Below the pieces are notes generated by a model. The model did not search any database, was not told the origin of the DNA, and saw only the letters and a list, made by a program, of their open reading frames with translations. From Mesorhizobium sp. dw_380 (GTDB lineage: Bacteria; Pseudomonadota; Alphaproteobacteria; Rhizobiales; Rhizobiaceae), in the NCBI RefSeq assembly GCF_018588885.1, contig NZ_JAFFIW010000024.1:33386-97385 (forward strand): 64,000 nucleotides of DNA, read 5' to 3'. This document shows positions 39,972 through 48,385 of this stretch, piece after piece. The translations under genes and the position numbers were made by a program. The number at the start of each line of letters is the position of its first letter. The first letter of the stretch is position 1.

Positions 39972-42900
39972 CTACTGGAAATTGCGCCCCTTGGGCATGA
40001 CCTGTTCCGCCTCCTCCGACAGCGTTGCGAGATCCTGTTTGATCGGCGCGTTGCGGAGCGCGGGGCGGCCATCGCGATCCGGGACTTCTGTCTTGGCGGT
40101 CGGGGAGGTGGCCGCCGGCTGCCCGGCCCCACTGACCTTCTCCAGAAGCACGGTCAGCCAGGGCGTCAGATCCTCGACCTTCTCGGCGACGATATGGACC
40201 ACACCGGATTCCGATTGCAATTTCCCGGTGACCTTCACGAAGCGCGCGCCCATGACGATGGGCCGGAAGCGGGTGAAGGTTCTCTCCCAGAAGATGACGT
40301 TGGCGACCGCCTTGTCGTCCTCCAGCGTCAGGAAGATCGCGTTGCCCTTGCCGGGGCGCTGGCGCACCAGCACCAGCCCGGCGACGGAAACCCGCCTGCC
40401 GTCGCGCACCGAGGGGAGGTTGGCATTGGGCGTGACGCCGGCGCGGTCGAGCCGCTCGCGCAGGAAGGCGACAGGGTGTGCCCGCAGCGACAGGCCGAGC
40501 GAGCGGTAGTCGTGGATGACATGCTCGCCGAGCGGCATTTTCGGCAGTTTCGTCTCGGGTTCCAGTTCGCGCAGGCGCAGCGCCGGCTGGTCGAACAGCG
40601 GCAGTTTTTCGGCGGCACTCTTGCCGTCCAGCGCGCGCACCGCCCACAAGGCTTCACGACGATCAAGGCCGAGCGAACGGAAGGCGTCGGCCTGCGCCAG
40701 CCTTTCGATCTCGCCGACATCGAGGCCGGAGCGCAGCCAGACATCCCGGACGGTCGAGTAGCCGGCGCCGCGTCGCGCAACGAATTGCTCCATGCGTTCC
40801 TTGGAAAGGCCCTTGATCTGCCTGAAGCCGAGTCGCACCGCATGGTCCGTCTCGATGACGCCGCGCATTTCGGCATGGCGCGGCAGGATGCGGGCCGGGT
40901 CGAAAGGCGCTTTCTCCAGGGTGCAGTCCCAGACGGAATAATTGACGTCGACCTCGCGGATATCGACGCCATGGTCGCGCGCGTCACGCACCAGCTGCGC
41001 CGGCTGGTAAAACCCCATCGGCTGCGCGTTCAGGATCGCGGCGCAGAACACGTCGGGATAGAAGGTCTTGAACCAGCAGGAGGCATAGACGAGCAAAGCG
41101 AAGGAAGCGGCATGGCTTTCGGGAAAGCCGTATTCGCCGAAACCCTCGATCTGCTTGAAGCAGCGCTCGGCGAAATCCTCCGTGTAACCTCTGTCCGTCA
41201 TGCCCTTGATCATGCGCCGGCGGTAATTGCCGATCGTGCCGGTGCGCTTGAACGTAGCCATGGCGCGGCGCAGCTCGTCGGCCTCACCCGGCCTGAAACC
41301 GCCGGCGACGATGGCAATCTTCATCGCCTGTTCCTGGAACAGGGGAACACCCAGCGTCTTGCCAAGAATCTCTCTCAGTTCCGGCTTGGGATATTCAGCG
41401 TCTTCCTTGCCTTGCCGGCGGCGCAGATAGGGATGCACCATATCGCCCTGGATCGGGCCGGGCCGCACGATCGCCACCTCGATGACCAGATCGTAGAAGC
41501 TGCGTGGCCTGAGCCTGGGCAGCATCGACATCTGCGCGCGCGATTCGATCTGGAAGACGCCGATCGTGTCGGCGCGGCAGATCATGTCGTAGACGCGGCC
41601 GTCCTCCTTGGCGATCGTATCCAGGGTCAGTGGCCTGCCATAGCCGTCCCTCACGCAATAATGATTTTCGAGCAACGTGAAGGCGCGCTGGAGGCAGGTC
41701 AGCATGCCGAGCGCCAGGATGTCCACTTTGAGGATTTTCACCGCATCGAGATCGTCTTTGTCCCATTCGACCATCTTGCGCTCGTCCATCGCCGTCTTGA
41801 CGATGGGGACGATCTCGTCGAGCCGGTCCCTGGTGATGACGAAACCGCCGACATGCTGTGACAAATGACGCGGGAAGCCCATGATCTCGTTGGCGCACTC
41901 CATCACATGCCGCGACACCGGATCGGCGCGGTCGAGGCCACCGGCGCGGGCTTCCTTCTCGCCGAGTTCCGAGGTCGACCAGCCCCAGATCGAGCCGGAC
42001 AGCGACGCCCTGACATCCTCGGACAGGCCCATCGCCTTCGACACTTCGCGCAGCGCCGAGCGGCCGCGATAGCTGATGACGGCGGCGGCAAGCGCGGTGC
42101 GCTTGGAGCTGTATTTCTCGTAAATATACTGGATGACGGTTTCGCGCTTTTCATGCTCGAAGTCGACATCGATGTCGGGCGGTTCGTTCCTCTCCTCGGA
42201 AATGAAGCGTTCGAAAAGCGTATCGATCTTGTCCGGCCCCACCTCGGTGATGCCGATGCAGAAACAGACGATCGAATTGGCGGCCGACCCACGGCCCTGG
42301 CAGAGGATGTCCTGGCTGCGGGCGAATTTGACGATGTCGTAGACGGTCAGGAAATAGCGGGCGTAGTTGAGGCGCTCGATCAGAGCGAGTTCTTCCTCGA
42401 TGCGCTTGATCACGGAGGCAGGCACTCCCGAGGGATAGCGCCTGGCCGCACCCTCCCGCGCCAGTCTCTCCAGTTCGGCCTGCGGCCCGAGGCCCGATTC
42501 CGTCGGCTCGTCCGGATAATTGTACTGGAGGTCGCTGAGCGAGAAGGCCAATTCTTCCCCGAAGCGCAACGTCTCGGCCAGAGCCTGCGGATGGCGGCGG
42601 AAGAGGCGACCCATCTCCAGCGGCGGCTTCAAATGGCGCTCGGCATTGGCGGTCAGCTGCAGGCCCACTTCCGCGACGGGCGTGTTGAGGCGGATCGCGG
42701 TCAGCACGTCCTGCAAGGGGCGGCGTTCGGCCGTGTGGTAGAGGACATCGTTGGTCGCCATCAGCGGCATGCCGAGACTCTCGGCAAACGCCGCCGCCTG
42801 CTCGATCCGGAACCGGTCATTGCCCGCATAACAGGGCGAGACGCCAAGCCGCAGGGCCTTACCGAAGCGGTCCTTGAGCTTCCGAAGCAGGGCAAGGCTT

Positions 42901-43322
42901 TCTTCCGCGCCGGCCGTCAGATCGGGCAGGATCGCCAGCGACATCATATCCCCCCATTCGAGGAGATCGTTGCGCTGGAGCAGGGTGGCACCCTTTTCGG
43001 TCTCGTCGCGCAGATTGGCTTGGGTGAGCATGCGGCAGAGATGCCCCCAGCCCTTGCGATCCCTGGGATAAGCGAGAATGTCGGGCGTGCCGTCGCAGAA
43101 AACCAGCCGGCAGCCGGGGTGGTAGAAGAGGTTTTCGACCTTGGCCTGCTGCCAGGCGCGCACCACGCCGGCCACCGTGTTGCGGTCGGCAAGCCCGATC
43201 GCGGAGAAGCCCAGGAGCTTGGCCGCCACCACCAGCTCCTCCGGCTTGGAAGCGCCGCGCAGGAAGGAGAAATTCGACTGGATGCCGAACTCGGCATAGG
43301 GAATGACGGTCAGCGCGTTCAT
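39972..43322 (-). CDS. dnaE2: error-prone DNA polymerase III alpha subunit DnaE2
   Basis: A 1,116-residue C-family polymerase specialised for damage tolerance. It begins with a PHP domain (YAEFGIQSNFSFLRGASKPE) and continues with the polymerase core. The core includes CQGRGSAANSIVCFCIGITE and the acid-bearing PDIDVDFEHEKRETVIQYIY, then FGEYGFPESHAASFALLVYA, and an OB-fold (VAGLVLVRQRPGKGNAIFLT) near the C-terminus. ATG 43322 is in an ATGA overlap with imuB, so the two are coupled. With ImuA and ImuB it forms the SOS mutasome; the LexA box in front of imuA should control all three. Confidence 0.95.
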   Translation of the reverse strand: MNALTVIPYAEFGIQSNFSFLRGASKPEELVVAAKLLGFSAIGLADRNTVAGVVRAWQQAKVENLFYHPGCRLVFCDGTPDILAYPRDRKGWGHLCRMLTQANLRDETEKGATLLQRNDLLEWGDMMSLAILPDLTAGAEESLALLRKLKDRFGKALRLGVSPCYAGNDRFRIEQAAAFAESLGMPLMATNDVLYHTAERRPLQDVLTAIRLNTPVAEVGLQLTANAERHLKPPLEMGRLFRRHPQALAETLRFGEELAFSLSDLQYNYPDEPTESGLGPQAELERLAREGAARRYPSGVPASVIKRIEEELALIERLNYARYFLTVYDIVKFARSQDILCQGRGSAANSIVCFCIGITEVGPDKIDTLFERFISEERNEPPDIDVDFEHEKRETVIQYIYEKYSSKRTALAAAVISYRGRSALREVSKAMGLSEDVRASLSGSIWGWSTSELGEKEARAGGLDRADPVSRHVMECANEIMGFPRHLSQHVGGFVITRDRLDEIVPIVKTAMDERKMVEWDKDDLDAVKILKVDILALGMLTCLQRAFTLLENHYCVRDGYGRPLTLDTIAKEDGRVYDMICRADTIGVFQIESRAQMSMLPRLRPRSFYDLVIEVAIVRPGPIQGDMVHPYLRRRQGKEDAEYPKPELREILGKTLGVPLFQEQAMKIAIVAGGFRPGEADELRRAMATFKRTGTIGNYRRRMIKGMTDRGYTEDFAERCFKQIEGFGEYGFPESHAASFALLVYASCWFKTFYPDVFCAAILNAQPMGFYQPAQLVRDARDHGVDIREVDVNYSVWDCTLEKAPFDPARILPRHAEMRGVIETDHAVRLGFRQIKGLSKERMEQFVARRGAGYSTVRDVWLRSGLDVGEIERLAQADAFRSLGLDRREALWAVRALDGKSAAEKLPLFDQPALRLRELEPETKLPKMPLGEHVIHDYRSLGLSLRAHPVAFLRERLDRAGVTPNANLPSVRDGRRVSVAGLVLVRQRPGKGNAIFLTLEDDKAVANVIFWERTFTRFRPIVMGARFVKVTGKLQSESGVVHIVAEKVEDLTPWLTVLLEKVSGAGQPAATSPTAKTEVPDRDGRPALRNAPIKQDLATLSEEAEQVMPKGRNFQ

Positions 43323-44950
43323 GCGAAGACCCCGTGCATGAACCAGCGCGGCGGGATCTGCGAGACGCCGCCGTAAAGCCCTTGCCGGTAGAGCCAGTAG
43401 CGGCGGCCGTCGGCATCCTCGATGCGGAAATAGTCGCGTGTCGATGCCGCGGCGTCGCCTGGCGCTTGCCGCCACCATTCGGCGGCGATGCGTTCCGGTC
43501 CCTCGGCACGGGTAACGCGATAGAGCGCGCGGCGCCAGCGAAAGTGCAGCGGCGGTCCCTCCGGCATTTCGGTGGCCGGCACCTCGATCGGTTCGGGCGC
43601 GCGGAACAGCCGGATCGGCCGTTCCGGCGGGAAGATGGTCATCGGCGCCTGCATCCTGTCCGGCTTCTTCGGCGGCGTGACACGGCGCGGGGTTTCGGTG
43701 AAGGGGACGATGGCGACGGCGCGTTCCGGCAGATGGCTTTCCACAGTGACCGGCTGCAGCACCGCGCCCTCGCCGAGCCGGGCGCGTATGCGGTCGGCGA
43801 ACAGGGCGATGTCGGCGCCGTCATCGGCCACCTCCCCGGTCAGATCGGCCTGCGCCATGTCGAAAGCGGCGGCGGCCAGCACAGAGAGCCGCACCAGATC
43901 GAAGCCGTAGCCGGCATCGATGTCCTGCTCGAGCGCGGCCAGCCTTTCATGAAACAGTTTCTGGATCAGCCGGGGGTCGCGCATCGGCCGCGAGGTGCCG
44001 AGCGCAATGCGGCTGACGGCGCCGTCGACACGAAAGAGCAGCAGCGCCAGCGTCCGGGCGCCCTCGCCACGGCGCTCGAGATCGGTCTTCAACGTTGTTG
44101 CCAGCAAGCCCACCAGCCGCTCAATGTCCTCGGTCAGGGTGACAGGCTCGGCCAGATGACGTTCGACCGAAAGCGGCGCGACGGGAAGGCGCGGCGAGAC
44201 CGCCTCGTCAAGACGGCCAAGCGCCTGATCGAGACGCAGCAGCAAGGCGGCGCCGAAGCGGCGGGCAAGCGGCGCGCGCGGTGCGGCCATGACGGCGCCC
44301 GCCGTGCGAAGGCCGACGCTTTCCAGGCTGGCGCGGGTTTCCGGCGCTATGCGCAATGCGGCCAGCGGCAAGGGCGCCAGCAGCGCTTCCTCCTCGCCTG
44401 ACACAACGATGCGATCGCCGCAAAAGCGTGCCGCCGCCCAGGCCGCGCCCGGCGTCGGGGCAAGGCCGGCGCGGACATCGAAGCCCTGATGGAAGAAGCG
44501 CGACAGGATGTCGTCCAGCATGGCGCGTTCGCCGCCGAACAGATGGGTGCAGCCGGTGACGTCGAGAAACAGGCCGTCCGCCCCGTCCAGCGCCACCAGC
44601 GGGGTGTAGCGGTCGCACCAGTCGGCAAGGCCTTCGAGCAGGCGGCGGTCGGCCTCGGGATCGGCCTCGACGATGTCGATCGACGGATGCATGGCGCGCG
44701 CATCGGCAATGCCTATGTCGCGTTTCAGGTGCAGCGCCTCAGCCCGCTCGTCGAGGGCCGAGATGCGCTGTGCGTTCCCGTGGCGGTGGCTGATCACCAG
44801 GGGCGGGTGATCCGACGGCCGGGAACGCCAGGACCGCCCCAGACGCTGCCGCAGGATTCTTTCCGCTGCCAGATAGGGAAACCACAGAGACAGGATTCTT
44901 TGCCCGTTGCCTTCTTTCGTCGCCCGTTCTTTCGTCGAATACGCGTTCAT
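43319..44950 (-). CDS. imuB: ImuB, Y-family polymerase-like mutasome protein
   Basis: A 543-residue member of the Y-family polymerase fold that, by family knowledge, is catalytically inactive and bridges DnaE2, the beta clamp and ImuA. Landmarks are RILSLWFPYLAAERILR at the N-terminus, GADGLFLDVTGCTHLFGGER in the palm region, and FRWRRALYRVTRAEGPERIA with WFMHGVFA at the C-terminus. It overlaps dnaE2 by four bases and the end of imuA by 212 bases. The overlap is unusually long (see findings). Confidence 0.93.
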   Translation of the reverse strand: MNAYSTKERATKEGNGQRILSLWFPYLAAERILRQRLGRSWRSRPSDHPPLVISHRHGNAQRISALDERAEALHLKRDIGIADARAMHPSIDIVEADPEADRRLLEGLADWCDRYTPLVALDGADGLFLDVTGCTHLFGGERAMLDDILSRFFHQGFDVRAGLAPTPGAAWAAARFCGDRIVVSGEEEALLAPLPLAALRIAPETRASLESVGLRTAGAVMAAPRAPLARRFGAALLLRLDQALGRLDEAVSPRLPVAPLSVERHLAEPVTLTEDIERLVGLLATTLKTDLERRGEGARTLALLLFRVDGAVSRIALGTSRPMRDPRLIQKLFHERLAALEQDIDAGYGFDLVRLSVLAAAAFDMAQADLTGEVADDGADIALFADRIRARLGEGAVLQPVTVESHLPERAVAIVPFTETPRRVTPPKKPDRMQAPMTIFPPERPIRLFRAPEPIEVPATEMPEGPPLHFRWRRALYRVTRAEGPERIAAEWWRQAPGDAAASTRDYFRIEDADGRRYWLYRQGLYGGVSQIPPRWFMHGVFA

Positions 44951-45773
44951 CGGGGTTCCACTCCAGTGTGAATTGTCCAGGCAGGGCCGTGCGGCTCTTG
45001 CCGATGGTGATGGTGAAGGCCGGGCGGCCGATCGAACCGGCTAGCGGGCCGGCGACCGTGGCGCGCGGCACGGCCGGCGCCGACGAGACGATCAGGCGCA
45101 CAGGCGCTGCCGTCGGTTCGGGCCCGGCCGCCTGCCGCAGCAGGAACACCGGCCGGCCGGCACTTTGCGCCCTTGCATGCAGCCGGCGTGTCGCGGTCAG
45201 GTCCAGCCGTTGCGGATTGCCGCGGATTTCCAGGATGACGGCGGCGAGCGCGGTCATCCGGGCGGCCTCTTCGGCGATCCACAGCGCATCGACAAGCCGG
45301 GGCGCCTCGGAAAACAGCAATTGCTCGGGCTCGATGCCGAACGAGGCATGCAGCCCCCTGGCATAGGGAAAGCCGGCCTCGCGAAAAATCTCCGTGGTGC
45401 CGATCCACAGCACCGGCAGCCCGTGCGCCTTTTTGAGGATCAGGCTGGTGAGCGACAGGGCAAAGCCGGCGACGGCCCCGGCATTGCGGGTTTCCAGGCC
45501 ATGGATTTCGCTGAGCGCGGCTCTCGGCAGGCCGCCGCTCAGGGCGGCATCGAGGCGCTCGATGCCGATGGGCAGGAAGGCATCCGGCAACGCCGCGGCG
45601 ATGCCGCGCCGGACGATCGTGAGATCCGCGTTGGATGTGATGTCGGCATTGACGTCGGCATCAAGAGGCGCGCCAGCCGGCGCCTGCAGGCGCTCGGGCA
45701 GCGTTCCCTCGATCTTCGCGATCTGGCGGCGCAGGGCAAAAACAGTTTCCCGCGCCACGGCGGTCATCGCCAT
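44739..45773 (-). CDS. imuA: ImuA, SulA/RecA-like mutasome protein
   Basis: A 344-residue first gene of the imuA-imuB-dnaE2 operon. The RecA-like part shows FLPIGIERLDAALSGGLPRA, LSEIHG, GLPVLWIGTTEIFREAGFPY and FLLRQAAGPEPTAAPVRLIV. It ends at about residue 272 (FTLEWNP). The remaining 70 residues, rich in Arg, Pro and Ser, overlap the start of imuB in another frame and may not be conserved. ATG 45773 lies 24 bases behind a LexA box, so expression is DNA-damage induced. Confidence 0.88.
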   Translation of the reverse strand: MAMTAVARETVFALRRQIAKIEGTLPERLQAPAGAPLDADVNADITSNADLTIVRRGIAAALPDAFLPIGIERLDAALSGGLPRAALSEIHGLETRNAGAVAGFALSLTSLILKKAHGLPVLWIGTTEIFREAGFPYARGLHASFGIEPEQLLFSEAPRLVDALWIAEEAARMTALAAVILEIRGNPQRLDLTATRRLHARAQSAGRPVFLLRQAAGPEPTAAPVRLIVSSAPAVPRATVAGPLAGSIGRPAFTITIGKSRTALPGQFTLEWNPDERVFDERTGDERRQRAKNPVSVVSLSGSGKNPAAASGAVLAFPAVGSPAPGDQPPPRERTAHLGPRRAG

Positions 45774-45797
45774 GACGGTCAGCTTCCACTCACAATT

Positions 45798-45812
45798 GTT
45801 CCTGTTATGTTC
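45798..45812. promoter_or_regulatory. LexA (SOS) box of the imuA-imuB-dnaE2 operon
   Basis: GTTC CTGTTAT GTTC is an exact match to the alphaproteobacterial LexA site, a direct repeat GTTC-N7-GTTC (here read on the plus strand, upstream of the minus-strand imuA). It is 25 bases from the imuA start. SOS control of this operon is well established in related bacteria. Confidence 0.9.
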
Positions 45813-45952
45813 CTATTGATTCCAGAGGGCGCCGGAAGAGTCAAGCAGAGTCCTAAGGAATTTATTCCTTGCCGCGGCATGCTGCAGGGCATCGGCCGCA
45901 TCATTTGCCTCGACCGGCACGAAAGCCTATATGCCGGATCAAAGGACAAAGC

Positions 45953-46375
45953 ATGGCCCGCATCTACAAGACCCGCACCTGGCATGACGAACTTGCGCCG
46001 TCGATGGAGGAGTTGGAGTTCCTGGCGCTGGAGGCCTACGCCCACCTGCCGGAGGAGTTTCGCAAGCTGACCGGCGAGATCGTCATCCAGATCGCCGAGT
46101 TCCCGACCGACGAGATCATGGACGATCTGTCGCTGGAAACGCCGTTCGACCTGCTCGGCCTGTTCGAGGGGCGCGGCATCGCCGAACGCTGGAACCCGCA
46201 GACCGGCGAAGGCCCGAACCGCATCACGCTCTACCGCCGCGCCATGCTCGACTACTGGGCCGAAAACGAGGAGACGCTGGGCGACATCGTCACCCACGTG
46301 CTGATCCACGAGATCGGCCACCATTTCGGCCTGTCGGACGATGACATGGAGCGGATCGAAGAGGCGGTAGAATAA
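45953..46375 (+). CDS. minimal zincin metallopeptidase-family protein
   Basis: A 140-residue protein of the 'metallopeptidase family' with the zinc motif HEIGHHFGLSD (His119, Glu120, His123; Asp nearby as a third ligand). The rest is acidic and alpha/beta (LPEEFRKLTGEIVIQIAEFP). AAAGGA precedes ATG 45953. It is a compact cytoplasmic zincin; substrates are unknown. It diverges from imuA, and the LexA box lies in the shared intergenic region, but nearer imuA. Confidence 0.88.
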   Translation: MARIYKTRTWHDELAPSMEELEFLALEAYAHLPEEFRKLTGEIVIQIAEFPTDEIMDDLSLETPFDLLGLFEGRGIAERWNPQTGEGPNRITLYRRAMLDYWAENEETLGDIVTHVLIHEIGHHFGLSDDDMERIEEAVE

Positions 46376-46423
46376 TTGAGCGCCGCCGAGCAGCGGTGCG
46401 TAATCAGCGCCTCATTCCTTCGC

Positions 46424-46450
46424 GCCCCCCTCTGTCCTGCCGGCGTTTCT
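46424..46450. repeat. RIME-like repeat, left-end fragment
   Basis: Only the GCGCCCCCCTCTGTCCTGCC end remains, breaking off at GGCGTTTCT. The break adjoins the DUF1737 gene fragment and toxin-antitoxin insertion to the right. Confidence 0.65.
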
Positions 46451-46472
46451 ATGCTCGCTTCAGCGGAATGCT

Positions 46473-46570
46473 CTACCAGTCGCCGAGCTTCATATCGGGC
46501 CCATTCCTGGCCGTCGACATCCTTCACCACGGCCTGGCCGCAGCGCATGGTTTTGGCTCGGCGAGCCGAT
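46473..46570 (-). pseudogene. truncated duplicate of the DUF1737 gene 3' end
   Basis: This stretch matches 47256-47375 (C-terminal half of the intact DUF1737 gene) almost base for base over about 85 positions. It lacks three bases near 46504 and about 20 bases before the CGGCGAGCCGA end. The frame is broken. With the intact copy it flanks the toxin-antitoxin pair. Confidence 0.85.
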
Positions 46571-46586
46571 CACACGCGTCCCCGTC

Positions 46587-46615
46587 TTGTCCAGTTATAC
46601 AAGTTTTGATATAAG
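46587..46615 (+). promoter_or_regulatory. toxin-antitoxin promoter, probably leaderless
   Basis: TTGTCC (46587-46592), 17 bases, TATAAG (46610-46615). The -10 ends only six bases before the ATG at 46622 and there is no ribosome site, so transcription may begin at or beside the start codon. TTATA/TATAA arms around this area could serve as the antitoxin operator. Confidence 0.5.
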
Positions 46616-46621
46616 ATTGTC

Positions 46622-46942
46622 ATGCCGGTGACGAAGCGACTAGAGTTTCTTGGAGATTCTCTTGCCCAGCTCCGGGATTTTCCAGAAGCGGCGCGCAAGG
46701 AAGCAGGTGTCCAGCTTCATAAGATCCAGCTCGGATTTGAGCCAAGCGACTGGAAGCCGATGACGACGGTAGGCCCAGGCGTGCGGGAAATCCGCGTCCG
46801 TGACGATGCCGGCGCGTTCCGGGTGCTTTACGTCGCCAGCATAGGCGACGCCATCTATGTGCTGCACGCCTTCCAGAAGAAGACGCAACAGACGGCGAAA
46901 CGAGATCTGGATCTTGCCGCATCGCGGTTCAGGCAAATCTAG
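46622..46942 (+). CDS. HigB/RelE-like toxin (Gp49 family)
   Basis: A 106-residue protein of the phage Gp49/HigB type: RLEFLGDSLAQLRDFPEAAR, VGPGVREIRVRDDAGAFRVL, YVASIGDAIYVLHAFQKKTQ, with the typical 'FQKKTQ(Q)T' end. Such toxins are ribosome-dependent mRNA interferases neutralised by the downstream XRE antitoxin. The gene order toxin-antitoxin is typical of HigBA. The gene is AT-richer upstream than its neighbours, suggesting recent arrival. Confidence 0.88.
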   Translation: MPVTKRLEFLGDSLAQLRDFPEAARKEAGVQLHKIQLGFEPSDWKPMTTVGPGVREIRVRDDAGAFRVLYVASIGDAIYVLHAFQKKTQQTAKRDLDLAASRFRQI

Positions 46943-46955
46943 TGGAGGTATGACG

Positions 46956-47237
46956 ATGGAACGCCAGAGTTTTGAGAACGTATGGGACGCGCTGGAAGAT
47001 ACTCCGGCCGAGGCTGCCAACATGACCATGCGCTCCACCTTGCTGATCGCGATTGAACAGCGGGTGCGCAGCTGGGATGTTACCCAAGCCGAAGCAGCCA
47101 ACCGGCTCGGGATTACCCAGCCGCGCCTCAACGACCTCCTGCGGGGCAGGATCGCCAATTTCAGTCTGGATACATTGATCAATCTCGCCGCACTGGCCGG
47201 ACTTACCGTGCGTCTTGATATCGCCGAAGCCGCTTGA
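46956..47237 (+). CDS. HigA-like XRE-family antitoxin
   Basis: A 93-residue protein with an N-terminal acidic segment (MERQSFENVWDALEDTPAEA) and a helix-turn-helix (TQAEAANRLGITQPRLNDLL, RGRIANFSLDTLINLAALAG). It is of the COG5606 antitoxin type and should repress the operon. GGAGG seven bases before ATG 46956 makes that start better than the ATG at 46950, which is only one base from the site. It follows the toxin gene by 13 bases. Confidence 0.88.
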   Translation: MERQSFENVWDALEDTPAEAANMTMRSTLLIAIEQRVRSWDVTQAEAANRLGITQPRLNDLLRGRIANFSLDTLINLAALAGLTVRLDIAEAA

Positions 47238-47255
47238 TGCTATCGTTGCCGGCGA

Positions 47256-47462
47256 CTACCAGTCGCTGAGCTTGGTATCGGGCCCATATTCCTGGCCGTC
47301 GACATCCTTGACCACGGCCTGGCCGCAGCACATGGTTTTGGCTTTCTTGTCATAGGCATAGGTCGGCGAGCCGAACAGGTGCCAGCCCTTGTTCAGCGCA
47401 GCCGTCACCTTATGGCAGAAGCTGGCATCGTCCGGGCCGGTCAGAAAGCGGTAGAGTTTCAT
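47256..47462 (-). CDS. DUF1737-family small protein
   Basis: A 68-residue protein: MKLYRFLTGPDDASFCHKVT, LNKGWHLFGSPTYAYD, CCGQAVVKDV. It matches the DUF1737 family of unknown function. AGGA precedes ATG 47462. A broken copy of its 3' half lies at 46473-46570 beyond the toxin-antitoxin pair, so this locus was duplicated or disrupted by that insertion. Confidence 0.8.
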   Translation of the reverse strand: MKLYRFLTGPDDASFCHKVTAALNKGWHLFGSPTYAYDKKAKTMCCGQAVVKDVDGQEYGPDTKLSDW

Positions 47463-47494
47463 TTTTCAGTCCTGTCGTGAACACCTTAGCTGGA

Positions 47495-48385
47495 TCATTC
47501 GCCGATGGCGGCGGCCTTCGCCAGCAGTTTTTCAGCTTGTACCAGGTGCAGCTGCTCGACCATCTTGCCGTTCAGCGCGATCACGGCCTTGCCCGCATTT
47601 TCGGCCAGCGAGAACGCGTTCTTCACCGCGCGTGCCTCGGCCACCGCTTCCGCGGACGGCACAAAGGCGCGGTTCGCCGCTTCGATCTGGGCCGGGTGGA
47701 TGAGGGTCTTGCCGTCGAACCCCATGGCGGCCGCCTCCGTGCATTCGCGGGCCAAGGCGTCGAGGTCGCGAAAATCGTTGGCGACACCGTCCAGTATGTC
47801 GAGACCGCCGGCGCGCGCGGCCAGCACCATCTGCATCAGCCAAGGCATGAGGTAGCGGCGATCCGGAGTCGCCAGCACACCGGTGTCTTTCACCAAATCA
47901 TTCGTTCCGGCAACGAAACAACTGAGCCGCGAGGCGGGATCGCGACCGAGCTCGGCGATGACGCCGATGTTGAGCAGCGCCTTGGCCGTCTCGATCATCG
48001 CCCAGATTTTGACGCTGTCGGGGGCAGAATTGTCGTCGAGCAGATCGCCGGCTTCGAGCAGGTCGCGCGGCGTGTCGACCTTGGGCAAAAGAATGCCGTT
48101 GGGCTCGCAGCTCGCGGCGGCCAGAAGGTCGTCGGCGCCCCATTCGCTAGCCAGCGGATTGATGCGCACCACCATTTCGCAACGGCGGCCGATGTGATTG
48201 GCGGCAGGGCGGCTGGCGAAAATCCTCGGCAACTTTCCGCGGGCAGCGATCTTGTCGGCCGAGGCAGCGGCATCCTCCAGATCGATGATGACGGCGTCGC
48301 AGGAAAGCTGCCCGATCTTGGCCAGCGCCTTGTCGTTGGAGGCCGGGACATAGAGCACCGAGCGGCGCGGGCGGTACGTATCCAT
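47495..48385 (-). CDS. CitE/HpcH-family acyl-CoA lyase
   Basis: A 296-residue TIM-barrel lyase related to citrate lyase beta and malyl/citramalyl-CoA lyases. Signature parts are RSVLYVPASNDKALAK, AVIIDLEDAAASADK with the metal-binding acids, LLPKVDTPRDLLEAG, WAMIETAKALLNI with the conserved Glu, and GFDGKTLIHPAQIEAAN at the end. It is probably a malyl-CoA or citramalyl-CoA lyase or thioesterase; the exact substrate is uncertain. It is upstream of the DUF1737 gene by 32 bases on the same strand. Confidence 0.88.
   Translation of the reverse strand: MDTYRPRRSVLYVPASNDKALAKIGQLSCDAVIIDLEDAAASADKIAARGKLPRIFASRPAANHIGRRCEMVVRINPLASEWGADDLLAAASCEPNGILLPKVDTPRDLLEAGDLLDDNSAPDSVKIWAMIETAKALLNIGVIAELGRDPASRLSCFVAGTNDLVKDTGVLATPDRRYLMPWLMQMVLAARAGGLDILDGVANDFRDLDALARECTEAAAMGFDGKTLIHPAQIEAANRAFVPSAEAVAEARAVKNAFSLAENAGKAVIALNGKMVEQLHLVQAEKLLAKAAAIGE

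Noticed and set aside
41865..43376. 503-codon plus-strand frame opposite dnaE2
   Set aside because: The dnaE2 frame is a full match to a known family along its length; the opposite frame shows only antisense-like composition.
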